Assembly (NCBI RefSeq): GCF_000718005.1
Contig: NZ_JODV01000016.1
DNA from: Actinoalloteichus_B caeruleus
GTDB taxonomy: Bacteria > Actinomycetota > Actinomycetes > Mycobacteriales > Pseudonocardiaceae
Direction: 5' to 3' (one strand)
DNA: 64,000 nt
Under the pieces are notes generated by a model. The model was not told the origin of the DNA. It saw nothing but the letters and a program-made list of their open reading frames with translations, and did not search any database. The translations under genes and the position numbers were made by a program. This document shows positions 1 to 9,250 of this stretch, piece after piece (position 1 is the stretch's first letter; every line of letters starts with the position of its first letter).

Positions 1-139
1 CTGCGAAGCGGATGGAGACGTCGCTCCACTCGCCGTAGACGTCGCTGGAGTTTCCGCCGTGGCCTTCCCCGGTGATGTCCTGCCGGAGTTGTTTCGCGTG
101 TTTGCCAGCGAAGGTTTCACACGTCGTCTCGAGGTGCAT
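1..139 (-). CDS. Hypothetical protein, N-terminal part only (runs off the left edge)
   Basis: An open frame starts at an ATG at 139, nine bases after the stop of the upstream DUF3558-like gene, with an AAGGGGA ribosome binding site that overlaps that stop. About 46 codons are visible before the window ends. The peptide starts MHLETTCETFAGKHAKQ and is hydrophilic, with no signal peptide or membrane segment. Position and spacing make it the third gene of a small operon with the two genes to its right. Such operons often encode ESX-associated or surface proteins in actinomycetes, but I do not recognise this one and no function can be given from the fragment. Confidence 0.5.
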   Translation of the reverse strand, partial: MHLETTCETFAGKHAKQLRQDITGEGHGGNSSDVYGEWSDVSIRFA

Positions 140-148
140 GATGTCCCC

Positions 149-736
149 TTAGGAAGCCGCTGGCAGCTCGGCGATCACTGCTTCGGTGAATTCGATCGCG
201 GCCTGGCATGAGTCGAAACTGTCGAGCGTGTTTCGGATGAAGTCGGTGGCCAAGTACTGGTCGTCGGCGATGCCCGTGTACAGCACACATCGCGATTCAT
301 CTTCGATGGTGTGGGCGTGTACCGCAGGATAGTTCCCGACAGTCATTTCGTCGAAGACCGCGTAAGTGTCGCGGATCTGGTAGATCCATGACAGTCCGCC
401 ATCCTCGGTGTTCGCGCGTAGGGATGCCCTGGCGCCATCGTGTTCAGTGGAGTCCCAGTTGCAAGCCTCGGCAGTGGCCATCCGGGCTGAGCCAGCGTCG
501 TACCTGAGAGCACTGACTGCCTGGTCAGAGATCAGATCGCATGGCTCGATATCGGTCGCGTCGAGTGGGGTCGAGACGGGGGGCGCGAGTAGCTCCGTCT
601 CATGTGGAAACTCCTCGGTCAGGCTCGGGGCCGCAGTGCTCTCGGTGGTAGCGTCAGTGGTGTCTGGCTCCGAGGCGTCCCTCCAGGTACTCCCGAAGCA
701 TGTGCTCGAAAGCAAAGATGGTGTTGTCAAGCTCAT
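149..736 (-). CDS. DUF3558-like protein
   Basis: The 195-residue product resembles DUF3558 proteins, usually secreted lipoproteins of actinomycetes. After a Ser/Thr/Asp/Glu-rich linker (about residues 15-50) comes the typical pattern: EPCDLIS, a region ending in CNWD, a V-G-N-Y-P-A-V segment, a C-V-L-Y strand, and a final cysteine helix ending in ELPAAS. The visible N-terminus has a cysteine (LLSSTCFGS) before the linker, as in a lipoprotein, but no convincing basic n-region or long hydrophobic core, so the start or the lipoprotein status is uncertain. The start at 736 overlaps the upstream gene by 83 bases, which is unusual; a later start or an undetected frameshift is possible. Codon use is less GC-rich than in kgd next door. 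Function unknown. Confidence 0.65.
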   Translation of the reverse strand: MSLTTPSLLSSTCFGSTWRDASEPDTTDATTESTAAPSLTEEFPHETELLAPPVSTPLDATDIEPCDLISDQAVSALRYDAGSARMATAEACNWDSTEHDGARASLRANTEDGGLSWIYQIRDTYAVFDEMTVGNYPAVHAHTIEDESRCVLYTGIADDQYLATDFIRNTLDSFDSCQAAIEFTEAVIAELPAAS

Positions 737-965
737 CGCGGAGCTTGGCTGCGGTCGTGGCGAGTGATCCTTCGCCTGGATCGTCGCCCACTCGAGCGAG
801 CTGCTCTCCTGCGTTCATGCTCACGCCGTCGTCGCCACGCGTTGAACGCTTCGCTGCGATGGAGGCTCCCTTAACTTCCAAGTCCGCGACTACGTCCCGT
901 GCGACCTTGAGTTCCGCGATGGCCCGAGGCAGGGCCTCCAGGTCCACTGCGTAGCTGCCGCTCAC
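654..965 (-). CDS. Small EspC/WXG-like helical hypothetical protein
   Basis: I chose the GTG at 965 because a GGGGAGGAA ribosome binding site lies just upstream. This gives 103 residues starting MSGSYAVDLEALPRAI. The protein is almost entirely predicted helix without a signal peptide, with a first helix (about 8-35), a central charged loop, and a second long helix ending EHMLREYLEGRLG. That size and layout match the EspC/WXG100-like partners often encoded next to DUF3558 genes. It is first in a three-gene minus-strand operon. Membership of the EspC group is inferred from architecture and context; no WXG triplet is present. Confidence 0.55.
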   Translation of the reverse strand: MSGSYAVDLEALPRAIAELKVARDVVADLEVKGASIAAKRSTRGDDGVSMNAGEQLARVGDDPGEGSLATTAAKLRDELDNTIFAFEHMLREYLEGRLGARHH

Positions 966-1515
966 GGCGGTTCCTCCCCAGGAGACCTTCAACCAACAGC
1001 ACACTGTGCGGGCGCCCGAGGCTGCTCGGGCCTCGCTGGCCCGCACGCCCCCTCGCGTCAGACCTTCGGCGACACCGCCGGGTTAAACAGCACCGTAGCA
1101 GCGTCACCGGTCCCGACAGGGGGAAACCGACCAAGCTGCCGCAGTCCTGTGGGAGGACCCGGGCGGAGCCTCCGCAGGATGTATGACGCGAGTGGAGGTC
1201 CTTGGGTTCCCGTGTGCGAAGGACACGATCAGGTAACGAGCCTTCGGGGTGGAGCGGGGTCTGTTAGCGCGGTTGGGGCCACGCCGACAGGCGCCGGACC
1301 CAGGTGCGCCGGTGGCGGTGTCCACATCCTGCCGGCTCCCGCATCAGGTGGTGATGAGGTGGAGGCTCGAGTCACGAATGGACCGTCGGAGTGGCGTCGA
1401 GGCCCCGGGGAGCCAGTCGCGGGCACTGGCACCCCGGAGCCACTGACGGGGACGGGCGGTCGGATCGTGTGATCCGACCGCCCGTCCCGGTCACTCAGCA
1501 GTGCCCGTCAGCGAG
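966..1515. other. Gene-poor stretch before kgd
   Basis: About 550 bases with no convincing gene. Open frames exist on both strands but lack ribosome binding sites and protein-like composition. The stretch holds the promoter of the small operon to its left (close to 966) and the kgd terminator hairpin at 1449-1488. Confidence 0.6.
1449..1488 (-). terminator. Strong hairpin terminator of kgd
   Basis: A perfect 18-bp inverted repeat with a four-base GTGT loop lies 28 bases past the kgd stop. The 16-base inner arm, 1451-1466, pairs with 1471-1486. There is no clear U-tract, as is common for actinomycete terminators. Confidence 0.8.
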
Positions 1516-4500
1516 TCAGTCGCCGAAGGCCGAGGCCATGATCTCGGCCTGCTCGACCTCGTGCACCTTCGGCGACCCCGAGGACGGGGCGGCCATGGCC
1601 CGCCGCGACACGCGCCGCAGGCTGCACAGCAGCAGCCTGCGGACCGCGTTCGGGTCGCTCACCGTCGGGTCGTCCAGCACCGACTGGAACTTCCCGCCGG
1701 TGAAGTCGGACACGGGACTGACCGCGGCCTTGAGCCGCAACAGCTGCTTGGGGGTGAACACCACCAGGGGGCGGTTCACGCCGTCGAGGGCGTGCCGACG
1801 CAGCAGGTGGAAGTAGTTCGCGGGTGTCGACGGCATCGACACCGTCATCGACCCCTCCGCGCACAGTTGCAGGAACCGCTCGATGCGACCCGAGGTGTGG
1901 TCCGGCCCCTGGCCCTCATGGCCGTGGGGGAGCAGCAGCACGACGTCGGCGCGCTGGCCCCACTTGGCCTCACCGGAGGAGATGAACTCGTCGATGATGG
2001 ACTGCGCGCCGTTGACGAAGTCACCGAACTGGGCCTCCCAGAGCACGAGGGCGTCCGGGTTGGCCACGGAGTAGCCGTACTCGAAGCCGAGCGCGGCGAA
2101 CTCCGACAGCGCCGAGTCGTACACCATGAAGCGCCCCTGGTCCTCGGCGAGGTTCTGGAGCGGCGTGTACTCGTTGCCGGTCTTCCGGTCGATCACGACG
2201 GCGTGCCGCTGCACGAAGGTGCCGCGCCGGGAGTCCTGCCCGGCGAGCCGGACGTCGCGACCCTCGATCGTCAGCGAGCCGAACGCGAGCAGTTCGGCGA
2301 AGGCCCAGTCGACGTTGCCCTCGCGGCTCATCTTCTCCCGCCGCTCCAACACCGGCTTGACGCGGGGGTGCGGTGTGAAGCCGTCGGGCAGGTTGACGTG
2401 GGCGTCGGCGATCCGGCGGACGACCTCCTCCGGCACACCGGTGTCGAGCTTGGTCGGCACGACCTGCTCGGACTCCACGGAGGGGCTGGGCGCCGGTGGG
2501 TGCTTCTCCAGCTCACGCACCTCGTTGAAGACGTACTCGAGCTGGCTGGCGTAGTCCCGCAGGGCCTTCTCGGCGTCCTCGACGGAGATGTCGCCCCGGC
2601 CGATCAGGGACTCCGTGTAGGTCTTGCGGACGCTGCGCATGGTGTCGATGACGTCGTACATCTTCGGCTGGGTCATCGACGGGTCGTCGCCCTCGTTGTG
2701 CCCGCGCCGGCGGTAGCAGAGCATGTCGATGACGACGTCCTTGCCGAAGGCCTGCCGGTACTCGACGGCGAGCCGGGCGACCCAGACGCACGCCTCGGGG
2801 TCGTCACCGTTGACGTGGAAGACCGGTGCGCCGATCATCTTGGCGACGTCGGTGGAGTACTTGCTCGACCGCGAGTGCTCCGGGGCGGTGGTGAACCCGA
2901 CCTGGTTGTTGATGATGAGGTGCACGGTGCCGCCGGTGCGGTAGCCGCGCAGCAGCGACAGGTTCAGCGTCTCGGCCACCACACCCTGGCCGGCGAACGC
3001 GGCGTCGCCGTGCAGCAGTACGGGCAGCACGGTGAAGCCCTGCTCGCCCTTGTCGATGCGGTCCTGCTTCGCCCGGACGATGCCCTCGAGCACCGGGTTG
3101 ACCGCTTCCAGGTGGGAGGGGTTGGAGGTGAGGGACACGGTGGTCTCACCGTCGCCGAACATCCGGAAGTACTTGCCCTCGGCGCCGAGGTGGTACTTCA
3201 CGTCGCCGGAACCGTGGGCCTGCCCCGGGTCGAGGTTGCCCTCGAACTCCCGGAAGATCTGGGCGATGGGCTTGCCGACGACGTTGGCCAGCACGTTGAG
3301 CCGGCCTCGGTGCGGCATGCCGATGACGACCTCGTCCAGCTCGTGCTCGGCGGCCGTGTCCAGGACCGTGTCCAGCAGCGGGATGGTCGTCTCGCTGCCC
3401 TCCAGCGAGAACCGCTTCTGCCCGACGTACTTGGTCTGCAGGAACGTCTCGAACGCCTCGGCGGCGTTGAGCTTGGACAGGATGTACTTCTGCTCGGCGG
3501 GGTCCGGCTTGGTGTGGGGGACCTCGACGCGCTTCTCCAGCCAGTCGCGCTCGTCGGGCTCCAGGATGTGCATGTACTCCACGCCGACGGTGCGGCAGTA
3601 GGAGTCGCGCAGCACGCCGAGGACGTCCCGCAGCTTCATCCGCTCCTTGCCGGCGAAGCCGCCGACGGCGAACTCCCGGTCCAGGTCCCACAGCGTGAGC
3701 CCGTGGGACAGGATGTCCAGGTCGGGGTGCTTGCGTTGCCGGTAGTTCAACGGATCCGTGTTGGCCATCAGGTGGCCGCGCGTCCGGTAGGCGTGGATCA
3801 GTTCCAGCACCCGGGCCGTCTTGTCGACCGAGCCTTCCGGGATGTCGCTGACCCAGCGGACCGGCTCGTAGGGCAGTCGGAGCGCGGTGAAGATGTCGTC
3901 GTAGAAGCCGTCCTCGCCCAGCAGCAGCTGGTGCACCCGGCGCAGGAAGTCCCCGGACTCGGCGCCCTGGATGATCCGGTGGTCGTAGGTGGAGGTCAGC
4001 GTGATGATCTTGCCGATGCCCAGGTCGACGAGGGCCTTGCTGCTGCTGCCCTGGAACTCCGCCGGGTACTCCATGGCGCCCACCCCGATGATGGCGCCCT
4101 GTCCGGCGGTGAGTCGGGGCACCGAGTGGTTGGTGCCGATCGTGCCCGGGTTGGTCAGCGAGATCGTGGTCCCGGCGAAGTCATCAGCCTTGAGCGAGCC
4201 GGTCCGGGCCTTGCGGATCAGTTCCTCGTAGGCCTGCCAGAACTGGAGGAAGTTCGTGCCCTCGCAGTTCTTGATCGACGCGACCACGAGGGAGCGGGAG
4301 CCGTCCTTGCCGGGCAGGTCGATCGCCAGGCCCAGGTTCACGTGCTCCGGCGTCACCACGTGCGGCTTGCCGTCGATCTCGGCGAAGTAGCGGTTCATGT
4401 TCGGGAAGCTCTCGAGCGCCCGAACGAGCGCGTACCCGATCAGGTGGGTGAAGGAGACCTTGCCGCCACGGGACCGCTTCAGGTGGTTGTTGATGACGAT

Positions 4501-5043
4501 GCGGTTGTCCGCGAGCAGCTTCGCCGGCACGGCTCGCACGCTGGTGGCGGTGGGCACCGTCAGCGACTGCTGCATGTTCTTGGCGATCGCGGCGGCGGCG
4601 CCCCGCAGCGTCCTGCGCTCCTCCTCCTTCTTCGCGGGCTTCGCGGGAGCGGCGCTCGCCGCGTCCTTCGGGGAGGGCTTCGCGGCCGGACGGGCCGTGC
4701 TCCTGGCGGGGGCGGCCGACCCGGCCGCGTCGTTGCTGCTCTTCGTGGTCTGCTGCACTGTCTTCTTGCCGTTGCGTGGGTGGTCGCCGCTGGCGCCAGC
4801 GGTGGCGGAGCCACCCTTGGGTGCCGGGGCGGCGCTGGAGTTCTTGCTGGTCAGCGTGCTCGACGTGCCGTCGGTCGTCCCTGTTTCGCCCTGGGCGCCG
4901 CTGTTCTGCGTTGGCTTGTAGTCGGCGAAGAAATCGTGCCAGGCGGGGTCAACTGATGACGGGTTGGTGAGGAACTGCTCGTACATCTCCTCGACCAACC
5001 ACTCGTTAGGGCCGAACTGTGACGCAGGACTGCTGCTGGACAC
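1516..5043 (-). CDS. kgd: Multifunctional 2-oxoglutarate dehydrogenase E1 / succinyltransferase-like / decarboxylase (Kgd)
   Basis: TCA-cycle enzyme that decarboxylates 2-oxoglutarate using thiamine diphosphate, working with E2p/E3 in the actinobacterial mixed dehydrogenase complex. The 1175-residue protein has the typical layout: an N-terminal segment with NEWLVEEMYEQF (about 13-24), an Ala/Pro/Ser linker (45-140), an E2-like acyltransferase domain ending with the catalytic DHRIIQG (about 354-360) but no lipoyl domain, then the E1 part with MPHRGRLN (about 576), GDAAFAGQG (about 679), the NNQVGFTT cofactor region and RRRGHNEGDDPS. The GTG at 5043 is chosen because the protein then begins like the mycobacterial homologue; a GGGAG lies close upstream. 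It is transcribed alone, with a strong hairpin after the stop. Somewhat shorter than mycobacterial Kgd (about 1230 residues), mostly in the linker. Confidence 0.96.
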   Translation of the reverse strand: MSSSSPASQFGPNEWLVEEMYEQFLTNPSSVDPAWHDFFADYKPTQNSGAQGETGTTDGTSSTLTSKNSSAAPAPKGGSATAGASGDHPRNGKKTVQQTTKSSNDAAGSAAPARSTARPAAKPSPKDAASAAPAKPAKKEEERRTLRGAAAAIAKNMQQSLTVPTATSVRAVPAKLLADNRIVINNHLKRSRGGKVSFTHLIGYALVRALESFPNMNRYFAEIDGKPHVVTPEHVNLGLAIDLPGKDGSRSLVVASIKNCEGTNFLQFWQAYEELIRKARTGSLKADDFAGTTISLTNPGTIGTNHSVPRLTAGQGAIIGVGAMEYPAEFQGSSSKALVDLGIGKIITLTSTYDHRIIQGAESGDFLRRVHQLLLGEDGFYDDIFTALRLPYEPVRWVSDIPEGSVDKTARVLELIHAYRTRGHLMANTDPLNYRQRKHPDLDILSHGLTLWDLDREFAVGGFAGKERMKLRDVLGVLRDSYCRTVGVEYMHILEPDERDWLEKRVEVPHTKPDPAEQKYILSKLNAAEAFETFLQTKYVGQKRFSLEGSETTIPLLDTVLDTAAEHELDEVVIGMPHRGRLNVLANVVGKPIAQIFREFEGNLDPGQAHGSGDVKYHLGAEGKYFRMFGDGETTVSLTSNPSHLEAVNPVLEGIVRAKQDRIDKGEQGFTVLPVLLHGDAAFAGQGVVAETLNLSLLRGYRTGGTVHLIINNQVGFTTAPEHSRSSKYSTDVAKMIGAPVFHVNGDDPEACVWVARLAVEYRQAFGKDVVIDMLCYRRRGHNEGDDPSMTQPKMYDVIDTMRSVRKTYTESLIGRGDISVEDAEKALRDYASQLEYVFNEVRELEKHPPAPSPSVESEQVVPTKLDTGVPEEVVRRIADAHVNLPDGFTPHPRVKPVLERREKMSREGNVDWAFAELLAFGSLTIEGRDVRLAGQDSRRGTFVQRHAVVIDRKTGNEYTPLQNLAEDQGRFMVYDSALSEFAALGFEYGYSVANPDALVLWEAQFGDFVNGAQSIIDEFISSGEAKWGQRADVVLLLPHGHEGQGPDHTSGRIERFLQLCAEGSMTVSMPSTPANYFHLLRRHALDGVNRPLVVFTPKQLLRLKAAVSPVSDFTGGKFQSVLDDPTVSDPNAVRRLLLCSLRRVSRRAMAAPSSGSPKVHEVEQAEIMASAFGD

Positions 5044-5136
5044 GGCTCCCGTTCGCCTCGATCCATCTGCTCGGGGTTACAGACACTATTTCTAGGCTAA
5101 TCCTTCGCGGCGAACGGTTGTGACGAGACCACGGGG

Positions 5137-8100
5137 TCAGCCGGCCAGATGGCGTTCCTGATCGATCACTGAATCGATACTGTCACCCAGGTTACTCGTG
5201 GCTGACCACAGTCGGTAGTAGTAGCCGCGGCGCTCCAGCAGTTCCTGGTGCGGGCCGACCTCGACGATGCGGCCGGCGTCGAGGACGACGATCCGGTCCG
5301 CTCTGGCCGCGGTGCCAAGCCGGTGGGCCACCACGAAGGTGGTCCGGCCGGCGGACACGTGGCCGCTGGCGGCCAGCACGGCCCCCTCGGTGGCCGGATC
5401 GAGCGCGGCCGTCGCCTCGTCGAGCAGCAGGATGTCGGGGTCGACCAGTTCCGTTCTGGCCAGACCGACGAGTTGCCGTTGACCCGCTGACAGCTGGTTG
5501 CCCCGCTCACCGACGGGCTGGTGGAACCCCGAGGGCAGGCTGCCCACCATCGCGGTGGCGCCGACCGCCGCCGTCGCGCGTTCCACCTCCGCGCGGCTGG
5601 CCGTCGGACGTCCGTAGCGGATGTTGTCGGCCACGTCGCCGGAGAACAGGTGCGCCTCCTGGGGCACCACGCCGAGTCGACCGCGGAACCCCGCCAGGTC
5701 GTAGTCGCGGACGTCCACGCCGTCGACCAGCACGCTCCCCTCCTGCGGTTCGTAGAACCGGGCGAGCAGCTTCACGAGGGTCGACTTGCCGGCACCGGTG
5801 GCGCCGACCAGTGCGACGGTCTCGCCGGGTGCCACCCGGAGCGAGACCTCGGACAACGCGGCGGTCGAGGCCCCCGGGTAGGTGAAGCTGACGTCGCTGA
5901 ACTCGACCAGCCCGGTCAGTCGGCCCCGCACCGGCACCGGCTCGGCGGCCGGCACGATCGACGTCGGGGTGCGCAGCAGCCCGCCGATCCGGCGCAGGCC
6001 GACCCTGGCCTGCTGGTACCCGTCGAACACGGTGGACAACTGCTGGATGGGCGAGAAGAAGAGCCGCAGGTAGAGGCTGAAGGCCAGTAGCACGCCGGGG
6101 GACAGGCCGCCGTCGGCGACGCGGAAGGCGCCCACGGCGAGGACCGCGGCCTGGGCGAGCTCGGAGAGCAACGCGATGAACGGGAAGTAGGTGGCGATGT
6201 AGCGCTGGGCGCGCAACCGCGACCTGCGGTAGGCGTCGCTGCGGCTCGCGAACACCGCGGCGGACCGCTTCTCGCGGGTGAAGGACTGGGCGACGCGGAC
6301 GCCGGACAGGTTCTCCTGGAAGTCCGCGTTGACCGCGCTGATCCGTTCCCGCGCCTCGGAGTACGCGGCCGAGGACAGGCGGCGGAACACCAGGGTCGCC
6401 AGGACCAGCACCGGGACGGGCAGCAGCGCGACCACGGCGAGCGACAGGTCGGTCAGCAGGAGCGCGACCGTGATCCCGATGAGGGTGAACAGGCTCACCA
6501 CCGCGGTCGCCAACCCGGTCTGGAGGAAGGTGGACAGCGCGTCGACGTCGGTGGTCATCCGCGTCATGATCCGCCCGGCCAGCTCGCGTTCGTAGAAGTC
6601 GAGCCCCAGCCGTTGGAGGTGCGAGAAGCTGCGGACGCGCAACAGGTACAGCAGGGTCTCCCCGGCCCTGGCGGCCACCACGGTCTGGAGGGCGACCGCC
6701 AGCAACGACACCACGACCACGGCGGCGCCGGCGGCCGTCGCCACGAGCAGCGCGCCACCGTCACCCTGCCCGACGCCCGAGTCCACGCCGTGCCGGACCA
6801 GCGTGGGGAGCGCGAGCCCGGTGAGGGCGTCAAGGGCGACCGCGACCACGGCCAGTGCCAGCGGCCACCTGACGACGCGGAGTTGACGGCGGAACCGGAA
6901 CTCCGGGTCGGGGGCGCTGGCGTCCACACCCCGGAGGTCGGGCACGTCCCTCGCCGGCGGGAGCGCGGCCACCCGGGCGGCCAGATCCGGGTCGGCTTCC
7001 AGCGCCGGGCGGCTCGTCGTCCCGTCCTCGTCGGTGACCGCCGGCCACAGGTCCCGGCCCCGACGCACCGTTCCCGGCCCGCCCTCCGGCTCGTCCCCGT
7101 CGTCGCCCGCGCCCTCGATCTCCTCGCCAGGGCCGGCGAGGAGTCGGCGGAACAACGGGCACCGCTGGTTCAGTTCGGATTCGGTGCCGACGTCGACGAC
7201 CCTGCCCCGGTCCAGGACCGCGATGCGGTCCGCGAGGGAGAGCGTGGAACGTCGGTGCGCCACGAGCAGGGTGGTGCGCCCCCGGGTGATCGAGCGGAGC
7301 GTGGCGTGGATCGCGGCCTCCGTGACGGGGTCCACGGCCGACGTCGCGTCGTCCAACACCAGGACCCTCGGGTCGGTGAGCAGGGCCCTGGCCAGGGCGA
7401 TCCGTTGCCGCTGCCCCCCCGAGAGCGACATGCCCCGTTCGCCGACCACCGTGTCGTACCCTTCGGGGAGCCGGTCGATGAACTCGGTGGCCTCCGCCGC
7501 CGCGGCCGCCGCCCTGATCTCCTCCTCCGTCGCCTCCGGCCGGCCGTAGGCGATGTTGGCGCGCACGGTGTCGGAGAAGAGGAAGGCTTCCTCGAACGCG
7601 ACCCCGACCGCTCCGCGCAGGGAGTCCAGCCGCAGGTCACGGACGTCGACGGGGGCGTCCTGGCCGCCGACCCGGACCGACCCGGTGTGGACGTCGTAGA
7701 AGCGGGGGAGCAGCAGGGCGACCGTGGACTTGCCGGAGCCCGCGGCCCCGACCAGGGCCACCGTCTCGCCCGGTGCCACCCGCAGGCTCACGTCGTCGAG
7801 CACCCGCTCCCGCCGGACGTAGCCGAACCCGACGCCGCGCAGCTCCACGGCCAGCGGTCCCTCCGGCAGTGCCACGGCTCCCTCGGCCTCCCGCACCTCG
7901 GGCTGGGAGTCGATCAGTTCGTTGACCCGTTCCGCGCTGGCCCTGGCCAACTGCGCGCTGACCACCATGTTGGTGAGCATGCGGGCCGGACCGACGAGCA
8001 TGGCGACGTAGGTGGCGAAGGCGAGGAAGGTGCCGAGGCTGATCTCGCCCCGCAGTGCCAACCAGCCACCGAGACCGAGCACCCCCACCTGGCCGGCGAC

Positions 8101-8982
8101 GGGCAGCGCGGCCAGCAGGGAGCTGGGCCACGCGGTGAGGCGCGCCGCCCGCAGCCGCTCGCCGAACAGCTTCCTCGCGCTGTCCTCCAGTCGCCCGATC
8201 TCCCGTTCCTCCTGGCCGAAGCCCTTCACCACCCGCACACCGGTCACGGCCTCCTCGACGTGACCGGCCACCTCGCCCGCCCGTTGCTGCGCGGCCCACG
8301 TCGCGGGGTAGAGGACGAGCCGGCTGCGCATCGCGGTCAGCGCGGCCAGCGGCAGCACCACCAACGCGATCAGCGTCAGCGGTGCCGACAGCCAGAACAT
8401 GGCGACCAGTGAGAACAGCGCGAGGACGGCGCTGCCGGCGGAGAAGGGCGCCATCGCCAGCAGCGTCTGGATGACCTGGAGGTCGCTGATCGCGCGGGAC
8501 ACGACCTGGCCGGTGCGCATCGTGTCCTGCTTGCCCCCGTCGAAGCGGCTGACCGCGGCGAACACGGCCTGGCGCAGGTCGTGCTGGACGTCGACCGAGA
8601 GGCGTCCCGCCTCGTAGCGCCGGACGAACGCCATCCCGAAACGGACCAGGGCCAGGACGAAGAGGAGACCCACCAGCAGGCCGATCCCCTCGGTGCTCCC
8701 GTCCACGGCTCGGTCCACGACGACCCTGGTGAGCAGCGGCGCGGCCGCCTCGAGACCAACCCCGAGCACCGAAGCCCCGAAGGCCAGCAGGACGGTCCTG
8801 CGGTGGCGCCAGCTCGCCGAGGCGAGACGCCGCACCCAGCCGGCCGCCGGCACGGCGGGGGAGGGCTCGTCTGTGGAACGCGCCGGGCCGGTGGCGTCCT
8901 CCGGGGCGGAACGGGCGGAACCGGGGCCGGAGGAGTTGGAGCCCGGTCTGGCGTCGGGGCTCGGGGAAGAGCTGTCAGGCAC
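5137..8982 (-). CDS. Fused full-length ABC exporter (TMD-NBD-TMD-NBD)
   Basis: A 1281-residue one-chain ABC exporter: disordered Ser/Pro-rich N-terminus (1-45), membrane domain 1 (about 60-350), nucleotide-binding domain 1 (about 375-610), an acidic linker, membrane domain 2 (about 700-1000) and nucleotide-binding domain 2. Both ATPase domains have Walker A (GAAGSGKST at about 412; GATGAGKST) and H-loops. Domain 1 has Asp in place of the catalytic Glu (LVLDDATSAVD) and a Q-loop reading AFEEAFLFS without the usual Gln. Domain 2 keeps LLLDEATAALD but has signature LSAGQ instead of LSGGQ. These pair into one degenerate and one canonical site, as in heterodimeric exporters such as TM287/288 and TmrAB. 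Start is GTG 8982. Substrate unknown; drug or lipid export is likely. Confidence 0.92.
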   Translation of the reverse strand: MPDSSSPSPDARPGSNSSGPGSARSAPEDATGPARSTDEPSPAVPAAGWVRRLASASWRHRRTVLLAFGASVLGVGLEAAAPLLTRVVVDRAVDGSTEGIGLLVGLLFVLALVRFGMAFVRRYEAGRLSVDVQHDLRQAVFAAVSRFDGGKQDTMRTGQVVSRAISDLQVIQTLLAMAPFSAGSAVLALFSLVAMFWLSAPLTLIALVVLPLAALTAMRSRLVLYPATWAAQQRAGEVAGHVEEAVTGVRVVKGFGQEEREIGRLEDSARKLFGERLRAARLTAWPSSLLAALPVAGQVGVLGLGGWLALRGEISLGTFLAFATYVAMLVGPARMLTNMVVSAQLARASAERVNELIDSQPEVREAEGAVALPEGPLAVELRGVGFGYVRRERVLDDVSLRVAPGETVALVGAAGSGKSTVALLLPRFYDVHTGSVRVGGQDAPVDVRDLRLDSLRGAVGVAFEEAFLFSDTVRANIAYGRPEATEEEIRAAAAAAEATEFIDRLPEGYDTVVGERGMSLSGGQRQRIALARALLTDPRVLVLDDATSAVDPVTEAAIHATLRSITRGRTTLLVAHRRSTLSLADRIAVLDRGRVVDVGTESELNQRCPLFRRLLAGPGEEIEGAGDDGDEPEGGPGTVRRGRDLWPAVTDEDGTTSRPALEADPDLAARVAALPPARDVPDLRGVDASAPDPEFRFRRQLRVVRWPLALAVVAVALDALTGLALPTLVRHGVDSGVGQGDGGALLVATAAGAAVVVVSLLAVALQTVVAARAGETLLYLLRVRSFSHLQRLGLDFYERELAGRIMTRMTTDVDALSTFLQTGLATAVVSLFTLIGITVALLLTDLSLAVVALLPVPVLVLATLVFRRLSSAAYSEARERISAVNADFQENLSGVRVAQSFTREKRSAAVFASRSDAYRRSRLRAQRYIATYFPFIALLSELAQAAVLAVGAFRVADGGLSPGVLLAFSLYLRLFFSPIQQLSTVFDGYQQARVGLRRIGGLLRTPTSIVPAAEPVPVRGRLTGLVEFSDVSFTYPGASTAALSEVSLRVAPGETVALVGATGAGKSTLVKLLARFYEPQEGSVLVDGVDVRDYDLAGFRGRLGVVPQEAHLFSGDVADNIRYGRPTASRAEVERATAAVGATAMVGSLPSGFHQPVGERGNQLSAGQRQLVGLARTELVDPDILLLDEATAALDPATEGAVLAASGHVSAGRTTFVVAHRLGTAARADRIVVLDAGRIVEVGPHQELLERRGYYYRLWSATSNLGDSIDSVIDQERHLAG

Positions 8983-9207
8983 GTGGTCAGGCTAGGCCTT
9001 TCCCGGCGCGGCGCACCCGCTGTGCGCCGAGGGGTGTCGACGTCCGACCGGCCGGTGCGGCGCCAGCACCCCTGCCCGGCGGTCCAGCAGGAGGAACCCG
9101 CGGGCGGGTGGGTGGGTGCCGCCGACAGGTGTGGCAGGGGCCCACGTCCGCGCGGACTGGGGCCGTCAGGTCGGCCGGGGCGGACGAGCCGCCAGGCGGG
9201 AGCCGGG

Positions 9208-9245
9208 GCGAGCCGCCGGCCCCCGTCGTGGGGCCGGCGGCTCGC
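9208..9245 (-). terminator. Hairpin terminator after the ABC-2 operon
   Basis: A perfect 16-bp GC-rich stem (9208-9223 with 9230-9245) and a CGTCGT loop lie six bases past the permease stop. This ends the two-gene ABC operon before the exporter gene. Confidence 0.75.
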
Positions 9246-9250
9246 GCTCG

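Noticed and set aside
1501..4956. A 1151-codon plus-strand open frame opposite kgd
   Set aside because: It is the antisense of kgd, His/Val/Gly/Asp-rich with no domain or ribosome binding site; kgd motifs are unmistakable on the minus strand.
6613..8412. A 599-codon plus-strand open frame opposite the ABC exporter
   Set aside because: Composition is typical of an antisense shadow in high-GC DNA.
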